From Pseudomonadota bacterium (GTDB lineage: Bacteria; Pseudomonadota; Gammaproteobacteria; Steroidobacterales; Steroidobacteraceae): 32,902 nt of DNA. The notes under the pieces are model-generated. The model saw only the letters and a list, made by a program, of their open reading frames with translations, was not told where the DNA came from and did no database searches. Below, one piece after another: positions 1 through 8,338 of the stretch (position 1 is its first letter; every line of letters starts with the position of its first letter). The translations under genes were made by a program, and so were the position numbers. The DNA lies in contig JAKAZL010000025.1 of NCBI GenBank assembly GCA_021815925.1, forward strand, positions 1-32,902. The letters run 5' to 3'.

Positions 1-134
1 CCGAGCGCCGCGGGCGTGAGCCCGAAGGTCACCGACAGGCCATGCGTCGCCCCGGCGATCACCGCCGTGTCGAAGCCGAACAGCAGGCCGGTCAGCCCGC
101 CGACGAAGATGCCCTTGGCGAGAACGGAATTCAT
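1..134 (-). CDS. Sugar-porter MFS transporter, N-terminal fragment
   Basis: Partial gene that runs off the left edge; only the first 44 codons are present. The translation begins MNSVLAKGIFVGGLTGLLFG and continues FDTAVIAGA, the first transmembrane helix of the MFS sugar-porter family (compare the usual GGLLFGYDTGVISGA). The ATG at 134 is preceded by a G-rich ribosome site (AGGGGGG) about four bases away. It lies 67 bp downstream of the alpha-galactosidase gene on the same strand and is probably the last visible gene of the receptor-halogenase-galactosidase operon. By context it would carry a released monosaccharide, perhaps galactose, across the inner membrane. Substrate is inference; family assignment from such a short piece is good but not certain. 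Confidence 0.75.
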   Translation of the reverse strand, partial: MNSVLAKGIFVGGLTGLLFGFDTAVIAGATHGLSVTFGLTPAAL

Positions 135-201
135 GACGCCCCCCTGCATTCAACGCTGAGCAGCGATCTCGATCAGCGCGGCCAGCACGATCCGCGCAAC
201 C

Positions 202-1422
202 TCAGGATCGCGGGCGCACCGGCGTCTCGCGCAGCATGATCACCGAAGTGGGCGCCACAGGGAAGGTCACGGAGCCGGTGGCGACCGGCAGATCCTTGTG
301 TCGCCACAAGTCACGCAGGCGCAGCGGCAGGTAGGCCGGCAGACCGAGCTCAGACCATGTGACCCGGATACGGAGCGGCCGGGTACCGCGGTTGAGCAGG
401 ACGATTGCCTCGCCGCCGCCCACGAGCGGGCGGGTCCATATCTCGGCATCGCCCTGGCGGTAGACCCTGCGCCCCTCAATGCCAAGCCGGTCTTGGTCCA
501 CCGCGATGACCTCGTCGTTGGTGAGAATCGTGCGGGTTGCCGCATCCATGTGCGCGAGGTCGTTGCCCGCGATCAGTGGCGCAGCGAGGATCGCCCACAA
601 GCTGAACTGCGCGCGGTATTGCGCGTCGGTCATGCCACCGTTTCCGATCTCCAGCATGTCAGGGTCGTTCCAATGACCGGGCCCGGCGTAGCCGGCGAGG
701 CCGACCTGCAGGTCCAGGATATTCATCACCCCGATCGAGAAGCCATGCTGCCCGCTCCACGCATCCCAGATGTCATGCGTCGTGCGCCACAGATTCCCGC
801 CGGCCGCCGCGCCCCAGCGCCACGGTTTGCGTACGCCCCAGTCGCAGAGGCTGAACACGATCGGTCGTCCGCTCGCACGCAGCGCATCGCTCATGGTCGC
901 GTAGGCCTCCCGCGGGCGCAGTCCGCCGGTGTTGCACCAGTCGTACTTGAGGTAATCGACGCCCCAGCGAGCATATTGCAGCGCGTCCTGGTACTCGTGG
1001 CCGCGGCTGCCAGGCCGGCCCTGACAGGTCTGCCCGCCGGCGTCCGAGTAGATACCGAACTTGAGGCCGAGCGCGTGCACGTAGTCGACGACGGGCTTGA
1101 TGCCCTGCGGAAAGCGCTTCCGATCGGGATAGATGTTACCGTTGGCATCGCGGCCGGCTTGCCAGCAATCGTCGATGATCACGTAACGGTAGCCGGCGGC
1201 CTTCATGCCGGAAGCGACCATTGCGCGCGCCTCGCGCTCAATTAGCGCCGCACTCACATTGCAGCCGAAGTGATTCCAGCTGTTCCACCCCATCGGTGGC
1301 GTCAATGCAAGCCCATTGCCAGGCCGGGCATGGAAGTGCATCGCCTCGCTCGCAAGCGCCAGCGGCGCCCGCAATGGCGACACTGTGAGCAGCACGGTCA
1401 TGATGAGCAGGAACCGGGACAT
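202..1422 (-). CDS. Secreted alpha-galactosidase, GH27 family
   Basis: 406-residue glycoside hydrolase that removes terminal alpha-linked galactose, for example from raffinose or melibiose. An N-terminal signal peptide (about 1-24, ending ALA before SEA) sends it to the periplasm or outside. The GH27 barrel starts at TPPMGWNSWNHFGCN (41-55). The nucleophile is Asp161 in YLKYDWCN. The acid/base should be Asp217 in RTTHDIWDAW, which lines up with the RNFADIDDSW segment of human alpha-galactosidase. NDPDML (252-257) and APLIAGNDL (281-289) are also typical. A short C-terminal beta domain ends the protein. The start has an AGGAGAA ribosome site, only 9 bp after the halogenase-like stop, so the two genes are surely co-transcribed. 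GH27 also contains some other specificities, so the exact substrate is inferred from the neighbouring sucrose phosphorylase. Confidence 0.93.
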   Translation of the reverse strand: MSRFLLIMTVLLTVSPLRAPLALASEAMHFHARPGNGLALTPPMGWNSWNHFGCNVSAALIEREARAMVASGMKAAGYRYVIIDDCWQAGRDANGNIYPDRKRFPQGIKPVVDYVHALGLKFGIYSDAGGQTCQGRPGSRGHEYQDALQYARWGVDYLKYDWCNTGGLRPREAYATMSDALRASGRPIVFSLCDWGVRKPWRWGAAAGGNLWRTTHDIWDAWSGQHGFSIGVMNILDLQVGLAGYAGPGHWNDPDMLEIGNGGMTDAQYRAQFSLWAILAAPLIAGNDLAHMDAATRTILTNDEVIAVDQDRLGIEGRRVYRQGDAEIWTRPLVGGGEAIVLLNRGTRPLRIRVTWSELGLPAYLPLRLRDLWRHKDLPVATGSVTFPVAPTSVIMLRETPVRPRS

Positions 1423-1431
1423 AACTTCTCC

Positions 1432-2925
1432 TCAGACGCCGCGGCAATGCCGCGCGATGTAGTCCTGGTGGGTCAGCATGCTCTGGGCCGCCGACGCCAG
1501 CGTGCGCCGCAGCTGCTCGAGGTACTCGGTGCCTACGGGGCGACGGCAATCGAGCAGCGGATCGTTGCGCTGCGGCCAGTTCATCTGTCCAATGTGCACC
1601 GCGAGCCAGCTGTTCGGGCCGAAGATGTCCATCTCGCCCGGCAGAATGCGCCCAGCACGGCGGAAGTGCTCGATTTTGCATTGCAGCGTCTCGGGGATGG
1701 GCATGTTCGCGCAGTAGCGCCACAGCTCCCCGTCGGTGCGTGTGTTGAGGTGATAGTGCAGGATGATGAAATCGCGGATGCGTTCGACCTCGGCCTGCGC
1801 CACCCGGTTGAATTCGCGGATCGCGAGCGGATCGAATTCCCGGTCGGGGAAGTAGGCCAGGAGCTTCGAGATGCCCGCCTGGATCAGATGGATCGCCGTG
1901 GACTCCAGCGGCTCGAGGAAGCCGCTCGAGAGGCCAATGGCGATGACATTCTTGTTCCAGTGCACCTTGCGGCGGCCCGCGGTAAAGCGGATCAGGCGCG
2001 GCTCGCCGAGGGCCTTGCCCTCTAGGTGGCCGAGCAGGATCGCCGCGGCGGCATCGTCGTTCATGAAGTTCGAGGCATACACGTGCCCGTTGCCGGTGCG
2101 ATGCTGCAGCGGAATGCGCCACTGCCAGCCCGCTTCGTGCGCGGTGGAGCGCGTATAGGGGGTGAGTTCCGCGGTTTCGCACGGCACGGCGAGGGCGCGG
2201 TTGCATGGCAGCCAGTGCGACCAGTCCTCGAAGCCGCTGTGCAGCGCTCCCTCGATCAGCAGCGCCCGCATCCCCGAGCAGTCAATGAACAGCTCCCCGC
2301 CGATGCGTGCCCCGCCTTCGAGGCGCACCGCCTCGATGAACCCGCTGTCCGCGTTCTGCTCGACCGCGACCACCTTGCCCTCGATGCGCCGGACGCCGCG
2401 AGCCTCGGCGTACTCCCGCAGGAAGCGCGCATAGAGGCTGGCGTCAAAATGGTAGGCGTACAGGTAGGTCGAGCGCACATTGCGGGGATCGGCCGACGGC
2501 AGCTCGAAGCGCCCCGCCCGGGCCGCTGCCCAGGCCATGCAGTACTCCTCGAGACTGCCCGCCTTGCCCTCCGCATGCGCTCGCTGCCAGTGATGGTGGA
2601 ACTGGACCAGATCGAAGGGGCGGCCGTAGCTGCCGAATGGATGGAAATAGCGGTGGCCGACCTGGGCCCAGTCGACGAACTGGATGCCGAGCTTGAAGGT
2701 GCCGCGAGTGCGGCGGAGGAATTCGTTCTCATCGATCCCCAGCATGTCGTTGAACAGCTTGATCGGGGGGATCGTGGCTTCGCCGACGCCGACGATGCCG
2801 ATTTCCTCGGACTCAACCAGGGTGATGGTGCAGTCGCGCTCGATCGCGCGGCTGAGCGCCGCCGCGCTCATCCAGCCCGCCGAGCCGCCGCCGACGATCA
2901 CGATGTGCTGGATGCTGCGGGTCAT
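1432..2925 (-). CDS. Tryptophan-halogenase-like FAD-dependent protein
   Basis: 497-residue member of the flavin-dependent tryptophan halogenase family (PrnA-like). Visible family marks, numbered from the ATG at 2925: the FAD-binding GGGSAGWMSAA near residue 12, GVGEATIPP (46-54), Lys78 in RGTFKLGIQF matching the catalytic Lys79 of PrnA, WQWRIP (267-272) matching the WxWxIP motif, and SSGFLEPLEST (333-343) with the conserved Glu. An ATG 33 bases upstream also exists, but only the one at 2925 has a ribosome site (AAGGGTGG). The gene sits between a TonB-dependent receptor and an alpha-galactosidase, a setting known for halogenase-like genes of xanthomonads and caulobacters. Those enzymes rarely accept free tryptophan and some halogenate indole. 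No flavin reductase partner is visible. Its role in sugar use is unknown. Confidence 0.9.
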   Translation of the reverse strand: MTRSIQHIVIVGGGSAGWMSAAALSRAIERDCTITLVESEEIGIVGVGEATIPPIKLFNDMLGIDENEFLRRTRGTFKLGIQFVDWAQVGHRYFHPFGSYGRPFDLVQFHHHWQRAHAEGKAGSLEEYCMAWAAARAGRFELPSADPRNVRSTYLYAYHFDASLYARFLREYAEARGVRRIEGKVVAVEQNADSGFIEAVRLEGGARIGGELFIDCSGMRALLIEGALHSGFEDWSHWLPCNRALAVPCETAELTPYTRSTAHEAGWQWRIPLQHRTGNGHVYASNFMNDDAAAAILLGHLEGKALGEPRLIRFTAGRRKVHWNKNVIAIGLSSGFLEPLESTAIHLIQAGISKLLAYFPDREFDPLAIREFNRVAQAEVERIRDFIILHYHLNTRTDGELWRYCANMPIPETLQCKIEHFRRAGRILPGEMDIFGPNSWLAVHIGQMNWPQRNDPLLDCRRPVGTEYLEQLRRTLASAAQSMLTHQDYIARHCRGV

Positions 2926-3028
2926 GTCCACCCTTATCAATTCTACCGCAGGCCCCATTCAGCGGCCGGGCTGAGCGGGGCTACGCGCTGCCGCGGGCCT
3001 TTCGGACCCGCAGCAGCGCGCCGCGTGG

Positions 3029-5644
3029 CTAGAACTTCACGGTCAGATTGGCGAGCACAGTACGGCCGGGCTCGGCGCTCACGCTGATGACGCCGGGCCC
3101 CGTGGTCACGGCGCCGCCACCGCCCACTCCCAGGGTGTCGAACAAGTTGTTCACGTGCAATCCGACGGAGATGTGCCGGTTGATCGCGTAGGAGGCGAAC
3201 ACATCGACGAAGTCCTGTTCCGGGGAATAGAACGGTACGGGACCACCGATGTTCTGCTGGCTCTGGCCCTGCCAAACGAGACCGCCGGTGAGCTCGCGCC
3301 AGGTGTAGGTCGGCGCCAGGACCCACATGATCTTCGACATGCCGCCGGGCAGGAATCCCGAGCCGAGGCTGGTCAACTGGTTGGGACTCGGCCCCACCGC
3401 GTTGGAGTCGACCTTCGGCTCCTGGTAAGTCGCCTGGGTGTAGAGCGAGAAGCCGTCGAACCGCCAAGTCGCCTCGAGCTCACCGCCGTTCGCCGAGTAC
3501 GTCTCGTTGAAGTAGCGCGTTGCGGCCGGCTGGGTCAGATCGAAGCTGGATTCGCCGAAGCTGGTGTGGAAGTAGGAGAGCGTCACGCCGTAGCTGCCAC
3601 CGAGCAACTCACCCTCATGCTTGATGCCGGCTTCCTGCTGCAGCACGATGTCGATGGCCTTGCCCGCTCCCGAGGCATTCAGCGATCCGTTCGGATTGGT
3701 GTAGCCCGAGAGGATGTTGCGGTCGGTGTTGGCCTTGCCGCCACGGCTGGCGCGCGCATACACGCTGGTGCTCGAATTGAGCATATAGAGCGCGCCGGCC
3801 GACCAGGATCGGTAGCTGATTCCGTAATTGAGCGGCTCGAAGGTGCCCGGATCGATATTTGAATACGACACGAGCGGCGTGCTCAGGCTGCCGGTGCCGC
3901 TCAGCGTGTAGCCCTGCAGGTAGCCGACCTGGGTGGTTGCGGCGCTGGCACTTTCGGCCCAGCCGGTGACCCGGTAGTCGTCCTGGCGCAGGCTGCCCTG
4001 CAGCTGCAGCCGATCGAGGCTCCAGGTCAGATCGAGGTACGGAGCCGTGTCGGTGACGTTCATCGCATAGCGACGGTCGACGCTGGCACCCCACGCCGTA
4101 TTGTACCCCGTGACCCCGTTGTTGCTGAGCAGTTGCCCGGTGGTGCTGATCAGGTCGAGGTTCGCCGGATTACTGCCGCTCAAGGCCTGCAGCTGGGAAT
4201 TCGGATGCCAGCTCTGGTCGATCGTCTGCGACATGTAAAACACGCCGCCGCCGGCGGTGAGCTTCCCGTACGGAGTGCGCCAATGGTCCTGCAGCGACAG
4301 ATCGTTGACCACATTGCCCATGTTGGACATGTTGGTGTAGATCTGGGTGTTGTTGTTCAGAAGACCCGTGTAGTTCTGACCTGCATTCGAACCGTTGGCA
4401 TAGACGACCTGCCCGACGGTCTGGCCATTGACCGTGGTGCCAATCAGCGAGGCGGCCGATCCGAGCCCGAAGAACTGGGCAGCGAAGGTGCCATGGATCC
4501 AGCTGACGCGGAACTTGTCGTCCACGGATAGATTGCCGGCCGGCAGATAGTAGAACTCCGCACCGAGTGAGTCGACGTACGGATGAATGCCGTTGTTCGG
4601 GGTTTGGGCGAACCGTCCGGAGACGTTGCTCAGGTAGGTGATCGACTGATTGTAGACCCCGACCGTCGTACCGGTGCGCACATCGAAGCCCGGATAGACC
4701 GATATGCTGGTCAGCGAATTGCCGCTGCCGACGGCCCGGACCGGCCCGCCGGCGTTGTATTCTTCCTGATCGTTCAGGACCTTGGCGTACAGGCGGATGA
4801 AGCCACGTCCCTCGGCGAGATCGTGGGTGATGTTGCCCTTGAGCTGATAGCCGTTCTCGCCGATGAATCCCTGATCGCGCAGACCGGTCCCGTGGACGTA
4901 GTAGCCGTCCAGATGGTAGCGCCAGGTGCTGTCGATCGGTCCGCCCACCGCGAATGTTGCCCTGGTCTCCCCGAAGCCGAGCCCCTGTGAGAGGGTGAAC
5001 TCGCCACCGGCGTGCCGGCCCGTCGCGCTGATGAAGTTGATGACCGCGCCCGGGGCGCCGGCAGCGAGCGTGGCAGCACTGCCGCCAACGGTCGCCTGGA
5101 GCGTTTCGGACACGTCGAAGCGCGTCCAATAATCATTGTTGCCGAAGTTCATGTCGCCGAAGAGGACCTGCGGCAGCCCGTCCTCCTGGATCTGCACGAA
5201 CGGCGCACCGCCGGTGGTCACTGGCAAGCCGCGCACGGTGAAATTCGCGTTGCCGCCACCGCCGGCCTGATCCTGCACCGACACGCCGGGGATCAGGCGC
5301 AGCATCTCCGCGGTCGAGCGCGGCGCCATGTTCACGATGAGCGAACTCGGGATGGTCGTCACCTGTTCCGAGGTGTGCAGGCTGCTGCGCGCCTGCACCG
5401 AAGCGGTCACGACGACCTGCTGCAGCATGTTGCTCGGTGGGGCAATCATCGCCCCTCCCCCACCGTTCGCCTCGGCGCTTGCGGCGCCGGTTGTCGTTGC
5501 AGCCGGCCGCGCGTTGGCAAGCTGCGCCGCGCCGAGAGCGATCGATACGGCGGCCGCGACGCTCATCAGCCGGACCGGACGAATCGGTCCGGCGAGCGGC
5601 GCCAGAATGGAATGAGAAGTCTGCTGTGACCTGCGGTGATTCAA
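3029..5644 (-). CDS. TonB-dependent outer-membrane receptor (sugar locus)
   Basis: 871-residue TonB-dependent receptor that would import an oligosaccharide across the outer membrane using TonB energy. After a basic N-terminus and a hydrophobic signal segment (about 27-46) comes a TonB-box-like stretch LQQVVVTAS (74-82). The plug follows (about 90-205, with STAEMLRLIPGVSV and FTVRGLP), then a long beta-barrel ending in VKF, the terminal Phe usual for barrel assembly. The chosen start is TTG at 5644 because AAGGGGGG lies four bases ahead of it; the next ATG (5566) would remove the basic head of the signal peptide. It is the first gene of the operon with the halogenase-like protein and alpha-galactosidase, 103 bp apart. 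Two LacI-type operator copies lie upstream. Raffinose-type substrate is inferred from the enzymes. Confidence 0.92.
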   Translation of the reverse strand: MNHRRSQQTSHSILAPLAGPIRPVRLMSVAAAVSIALGAAQLANARPAATTTGAASAEANGGGGAMIAPPSNMLQQVVVTASVQARSSLHTSEQVTTIPSSLIVNMAPRSTAEMLRLIPGVSVQDQAGGGGNANFTVRGLPVTTGGAPFVQIQEDGLPQVLFGDMNFGNNDYWTRFDVSETLQATVGGSAATLAAGAPGAVINFISATGRHAGGEFTLSQGLGFGETRATFAVGGPIDSTWRYHLDGYYVHGTGLRDQGFIGENGYQLKGNITHDLAEGRGFIRLYAKVLNDQEEYNAGGPVRAVGSGNSLTSISVYPGFDVRTGTTVGVYNQSITYLSNVSGRFAQTPNNGIHPYVDSLGAEFYYLPAGNLSVDDKFRVSWIHGTFAAQFFGLGSAASLIGTTVNGQTVGQVVYANGSNAGQNYTGLLNNNTQIYTNMSNMGNVVNDLSLQDHWRTPYGKLTAGGGVFYMSQTIDQSWHPNSQLQALSGSNPANLDLISTTGQLLSNNGVTGYNTAWGASVDRRYAMNVTDTAPYLDLTWSLDRLQLQGSLRQDDYRVTGWAESASAATTQVGYLQGYTLSGTGSLSTPLVSYSNIDPGTFEPLNYGISYRSWSAGALYMLNSSTSVYARASRGGKANTDRNILSGYTNPNGSLNASGAGKAIDIVLQQEAGIKHEGELLGGSYGVTLSYFHTSFGESSFDLTQPAATRYFNETYSANGGELEATWRFDGFSLYTQATYQEPKVDSNAVGPSPNQLTSLGSGFLPGGMSKIMWVLAPTYTWRELTGGLVWQGQSQQNIGGPVPFYSPEQDFVDVFASYAINRHISVGLHVNNLFDTLGVGGGGAVTTGPGVISVSAEPGRTVLANLTVKF

Positions 5645-5648
5645 GTTA

Positions 5649-5656
5649 CCCCCCTT
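5649..5656 (-). promoter_or_regulatory. Ribosome binding site that supports a TTG start
   Basis: On the minus strand AAGGGGGG is followed by TAAC and then TTG at 5644, the first codon of the receptor gene. No ATG in frame has a comparable site. A short hairpin (GACGC at 5668-5672 pairing with GCGTC at 5659-5663, loop of four) lies directly upstream of it. Confidence 0.6.
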
Positions 5657-5717
5657 GCGACGCCTGAGCGTCCCGTGCGCCGGCTCTTGAAATGACGGCG
5701 TGGAAAAAGTAAATCAC

Positions 5718-5723
5718 ACTATA
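5718..5723 (-). promoter_or_regulatory. Candidate -10 box of the receptor operon
   Basis: On the minus strand TATAGT (five of six bases like TATAAT) lies about 75 bp before the TTG start of the receptor. It overlaps the end of the operator at 5722-5735, an arrangement expected for repression. No convincing -35 box is seen at 16-18 bp. Confidence 0.45.
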
Positions 5724-5735
5724 CAAACGATTGCA
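5722..5735. promoter_or_regulatory. LacI-type operator copy 1 (receptor promoter)
   Basis: On the minus strand this reads TGCAATCGTTTGTA, one base different from the operator TGCAATCGATTGTA in the sucrose phosphorylase/MFS promoter. The central CG inside an imperfect palindrome is usual for LacI-family operators. It overlaps the candidate -10 box of the receptor operon and is probably bound by the LacI-type protein encoded at 9594-10631. Confidence 0.65.
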
Positions 5736-5743
5736 ATGCAAGC

Positions 5744-5757
5744 TGCAGACGATTGCA
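5744..5757. promoter_or_regulatory. LacI-type operator copy 2 (receptor promoter)
   Basis: On the minus strand this reads TGCAATCGTCTGCA, 12 of 14 positions matching the ideal palindrome TGCAATCGATTGCA. Its centre is 22 bp, about two helical turns, from the centre of operator copy 1, so two dimers could sit on the same face of the DNA. Confidence 0.5.
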
Positions 5758-5773
5758 TCCTGCGCCCCGGACC

Positions 5774-6667
5774 TCAGCCGGCGGCCAGCAGCATCGCCCC
5801 GGTGATACCGGCCTGATCGCCGAGCCCCGGGGCGACGATCAGTTGCTCGAAACCGCCGGCGCGCGCCTCGATCGGCAGGTAGCCGGCGAGCTGACGCTCG
5901 GCGGCAGCGCGTACGCGGGCCAGCAGCCGCGCACTCATCACACCACCGCCGAACACGATGCGTCGCGTCGAGAGCACCAGAGCAAGCGTCGCGGCGAGCT
6001 GGCCGAGGTAGCCGGCGATGATGTCCAGGCCGGGATGGGTGTCGGGGAGGGACTCGAGCTTCGCCCCCCAGCGCGCCAGGACCGCCGGGCCGCTGGCAAG
6101 CCCTTCGAGGCAGTCGCCGTGAAACGGGCAGGTGCCGGCGAAGTTCGCATCGCGCTCATCGCGGCGCACGCGGATGTGCCCCATCTCCGGATGCAGCATG
6201 CCGCGCACGGTGCGCCCCTCGATCACGACACCGCCGCCGATTCCGGTGCCGACCGTCACGTAGACCAGCGAGTCCACGTCCGTCCCCGCGCCGAATCGTG
6301 CCTCGGCGAGGGCCGCAGCGTTGACATCGGTGTCGACGAACAGCGGACAGCCGAACCGCGCGAGCGGCGCGAGCAACGATGCATCGGACCAGCCCGGCTT
6401 GGGCGTGCTCAGGATCGACCCCCAGCGCGCCGAGCGGCGATCGATATCCACCGGGCCGAATGCGGCGACGCCGATAGCGGCGAACTCACCGGCCCGCCGG
6501 CGCACGCGCTCGAGAAAATCGCCGACGGCCGCGAGGGTCTCGGCTGGCGTGGTCGTCGGGATGACCTGGCGGAACTGCGGCTCGATCTCGCGCGGACCGT
6601 AGCCGGCCGCACAGACGAACTTGGTGCCGCCGGCTTCAATGGCTCCGAACAGTGCTTGCGCGCTCAT
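5774..6667 (-). CDS. ROK-family fructokinase
   Basis: 297-residue sugar kinase that should phosphorylate fructose to fructose-6-phosphate in the cytoplasm. The N-terminal ATP-binding motif is GAIEAGGTKF (8-17). VDTDVNAAALAE (111-122) carries the catalytic Asp114, and VGTGIGGG (139-146) is the second glycine loop. The ROK zinc site is visible as His164 in HPEMGH, then Cys180, His183 and Cys186 in GTCPFHGDC. This spacing is the pattern of the Bacillus-type fructokinase subgroup rather than of glucokinase or repressors. The ATG at 6667 follows a strong ribosome site (GGGGGAGGGG). It is 69 bp downstream of sucrose phosphorylase, which produces its likely substrate, so the pair forms a logical operon. 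Glucose or mannose could be side substrates. Confidence 0.9.
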   Translation of the reverse strand: MSAQALFGAIEAGGTKFVCAAGYGPREIEPQFRQVIPTTTPAETLAAVGDFLERVRRRAGEFAAIGVAAFGPVDIDRRSARWGSILSTPKPGWSDASLLAPLARFGCPLFVDTDVNAAALAEARFGAGTDVDSLVYVTVGTGIGGGVVIEGRTVRGMLHPEMGHIRVRRDERDANFAGTCPFHGDCLEGLASGPAVLARWGAKLESLPDTHPGLDIIAGYLGQLAATLALVLSTRRIVFGGGVMSARLLARVRAAAERQLAGYLPIEARAGGFEQLIVAPGLGDQAGITGAMLLAAG

Positions 6668-6736
6668 TCCCCTCCCCCAGACCCCCGTGCGGTCGCAGAC
6701 GCCGGTCGATCACAGCTTAGCGCGCCGCGCCGGCGC

Positions 6737-8257
6737 TCAGGCACTCCACGCGACGGTCGCTTCCGGCACGCGCCACTCTGGCCCGACGCAGGCGAGCGCC
6801 ACGATGCGCTCCGCTCCGCGCTGCGCGTGACGCACGGTCCAGCGTCCCGTGTCGAACTCGGCGATGAGCTCCGCGTGGGCATCGCCGCTCTGCCAGCGCA
6901 ACGCGAGCACCTGCTCGGCGGTTCGCCCCACCCGCAGTTCGCCGTGAAACGCCGGATGCGTGTTGCGCAGACGGATCAATTCGATCAGATCGCGCACCAC
7001 CGGGCGGTGCAGTTCCCGCTGCACCTCCTCGGCCGTGTAGCGATGCCGGTTGATGTCGCGTCCGACGCCGGTACGTTCGAGCAAGGCCATGTCGTTGCCG
7101 CCGGCGAGCAGCCCAACGTAGTACAGCTGCGGAATACCCGGCAGGAACAGCTGGACGGCGCGCGCGAGCAGATACTCCCGGTCATTGCGGCCGAGAGCAT
7201 CGTAGAAGGTGCAATTAACCTGATACAGGTCCAGGTTGGAGGCCGCCTCGCCCGTGGCCAGGCGACTCTGCCCGCCGCTGCGCTCGTGGATGGTCTCGAC
7301 CAGCCGATCGATCTCATCGGGCGGCAACAGGCCCGGGCGACCCGTCCCGCCGGCCTCCGGCCCGACGTCGATCACCCCGATACCATCGTGGGTGTCAAGC
7401 ACGGTGAGGGCGTTGCGCGGCCGGATGTCGATCCAGCGCCTGAGGTAGCGGGCGGTACCGTTGAACAGCGCATGCAGCACCAGCGGCGGCAGGGCGAAGT
7501 CGTACACCCAATCGACGCGGGCGGCGATGTCCATCTGCCGCAGAAAGTGCGAGTGCACCTCGACCAGCACTTCCATGCCGAAGGAGCGCGCGAGCGCGGA
7601 CAACTCACTGATGAACTCGAACGTCTGCGGCAGCATGAAGCAACTCGTGCCGGCCCGCTTAATCGCGTAACCGACCGCATCGAGCCGGATGGCGCTGATG
7701 CCGTGCGTGCTGAAGGTGCGCAGGATACCCTCCAGGTACGCTCTGCCCTGCCGGTGCTGCACGTCGATATCGAGCTGTTGCGGCGTGAAGGTCGTCCACA
7801 GGATCCGCTTCTCGCCGTTCGCGAGCGTCACCGGCGTCAGCGGCAGTCCGGGCCGCGGCCGGTACAGGGCCGTCAGATCACGCTCGTGCGCGCCTTCGGG
7901 AAAGACCGCATCCAGAGTGAGAAACAGGCCATTGTACGGCGAGGCCGCACCGCGCCGGGAGAAGTCCTGGAACTGCGGCGAGTCGGCCGAGATGTGATTC
8001 ACGATGACATCGGCCATGATGTCCAGGCGCCGCGCGAGCCGCCCGATGTCCGCCCATCCGCCCAGCCGCTCATCGACGCGCGTGTGGTCGATCGGATCGA
8101 AGCCCGCGTCCGCCCCGTCGATGCGGTGGAAGAACGGCAGCAGATGCACCGTGCCGAACAGGCCCTCGAGCGCTCCGCCGAGTAACCGCTCCAGCTCGAC
8201 GATCCGGCCGCCACCGAACCGATCGACGTAGGCAATGAGCTGGACCTGGTTTTTCAT
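6737..8257 (-). CDS. Sucrose phosphorylase (GH13_18)
   Basis: 506-residue cytoplasmic enzyme that splits sucrose with phosphate into alpha-glucose-1-phosphate and fructose. The start MKNQVQLIAYVDRFGG is typical of the family. The nucleophile is Asp193 in IRLDAVGYA, the acid/base Glu233 in LVEVHSHF, and the stabiliser Asp291 in LDTHDGIGVID. All three are offset by one from the Bifidobacterium enzyme (192, 232, 290). The fructose-site residues Asp343 and Gln346 in SNLDLYQVN are also kept (342 and 345 there), which argues for real sucrose specificity rather than a glucosylglycerol-type relative. Start 8257 is chosen because an upstream ATG at 8308 lies inside the operator; no strong ribosome site is visible. 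It shares a divergent promoter region with the MFS transporter and is followed by fructokinase. Confidence 0.95.
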   Translation of the reverse strand: MKNQVQLIAYVDRFGGGRIVELERLLGGALEGLFGTVHLLPFFHRIDGADAGFDPIDHTRVDERLGGWADIGRLARRLDIMADVIVNHISADSPQFQDFSRRGAASPYNGLFLTLDAVFPEGAHERDLTALYRPRPGLPLTPVTLANGEKRILWTTFTPQQLDIDVQHRQGRAYLEGILRTFSTHGISAIRLDAVGYAIKRAGTSCFMLPQTFEFISELSALARSFGMEVLVEVHSHFLRQMDIAARVDWVYDFALPPLVLHALFNGTARYLRRWIDIRPRNALTVLDTHDGIGVIDVGPEAGGTGRPGLLPPDEIDRLVETIHERSGGQSRLATGEAASNLDLYQVNCTFYDALGRNDREYLLARAVQLFLPGIPQLYYVGLLAGGNDMALLERTGVGRDINRHRYTAEEVQRELHRPVVRDLIELIRLRNTHPAFHGELRVGRTAEQVLALRWQSGDAHAELIAEFDTGRWTVRHAQRGAERIVALACVGPEWRVPEATVAWSA

Positions 8258-8276
8258 GACGGTTCGGCGCGCGGGT

Positions 8277-8304
8277 TTACGATGCAATGGTCTGCGGCTA
8301 TAAT
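8277..8304 (+). promoter_or_regulatory. Promoter of the MFS transporter gene
   Basis: TTTACG at 8277-8282 and a perfect TATAAT at 8299-8304 are 16 bp apart, about 35 bp before the ATG at 8339. The operator begins at the last base of the -10 box. On the opposite strand TTTACA (8324-8329) with CATTAT about 18 bp downstream could start the sucrose phosphorylase operon. Confidence 0.6.
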
Positions 8305-8317
8305 GCAATCGATTGTA
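8304..8317. promoter_or_regulatory. LacI-type operator between divergent sugar genes
   Basis: TGCAATCGATTGTA is a palindrome with one mismatch and a central CG step, a form usual for LacI-family repressors. It lies directly after the -10 box of the MFS transporter and inside the opposing promoter of sucrose phosphorylase, so one bound dimer could shut both. Related copies precede the receptor gene. The regulator is probably the LacI-type protein next door. Confidence 0.7.
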
Positions 8318-8338
8318 TCGCTATGTAAAGAGGGGAAC

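Noticed and set aside
1432-2925. Halogenase as part of an antibiotic gene cluster
   Set aside because: No synthetase, carrier protein, reductase or resistance gene lies nearby; the neighbours are sugar genes.
5753-8185. An 810-codon open frame on the plus strand
   Set aside because: It is the complement of fructokinase and sucrose phosphorylase, both with full catalytic motifs on the other strand.
8258-8308. Longer N-terminus of sucrose phosphorylase from ATG 8308
   Set aside because: It starts inside the operator and promoter; the family begins at MKNQVQLIAY.
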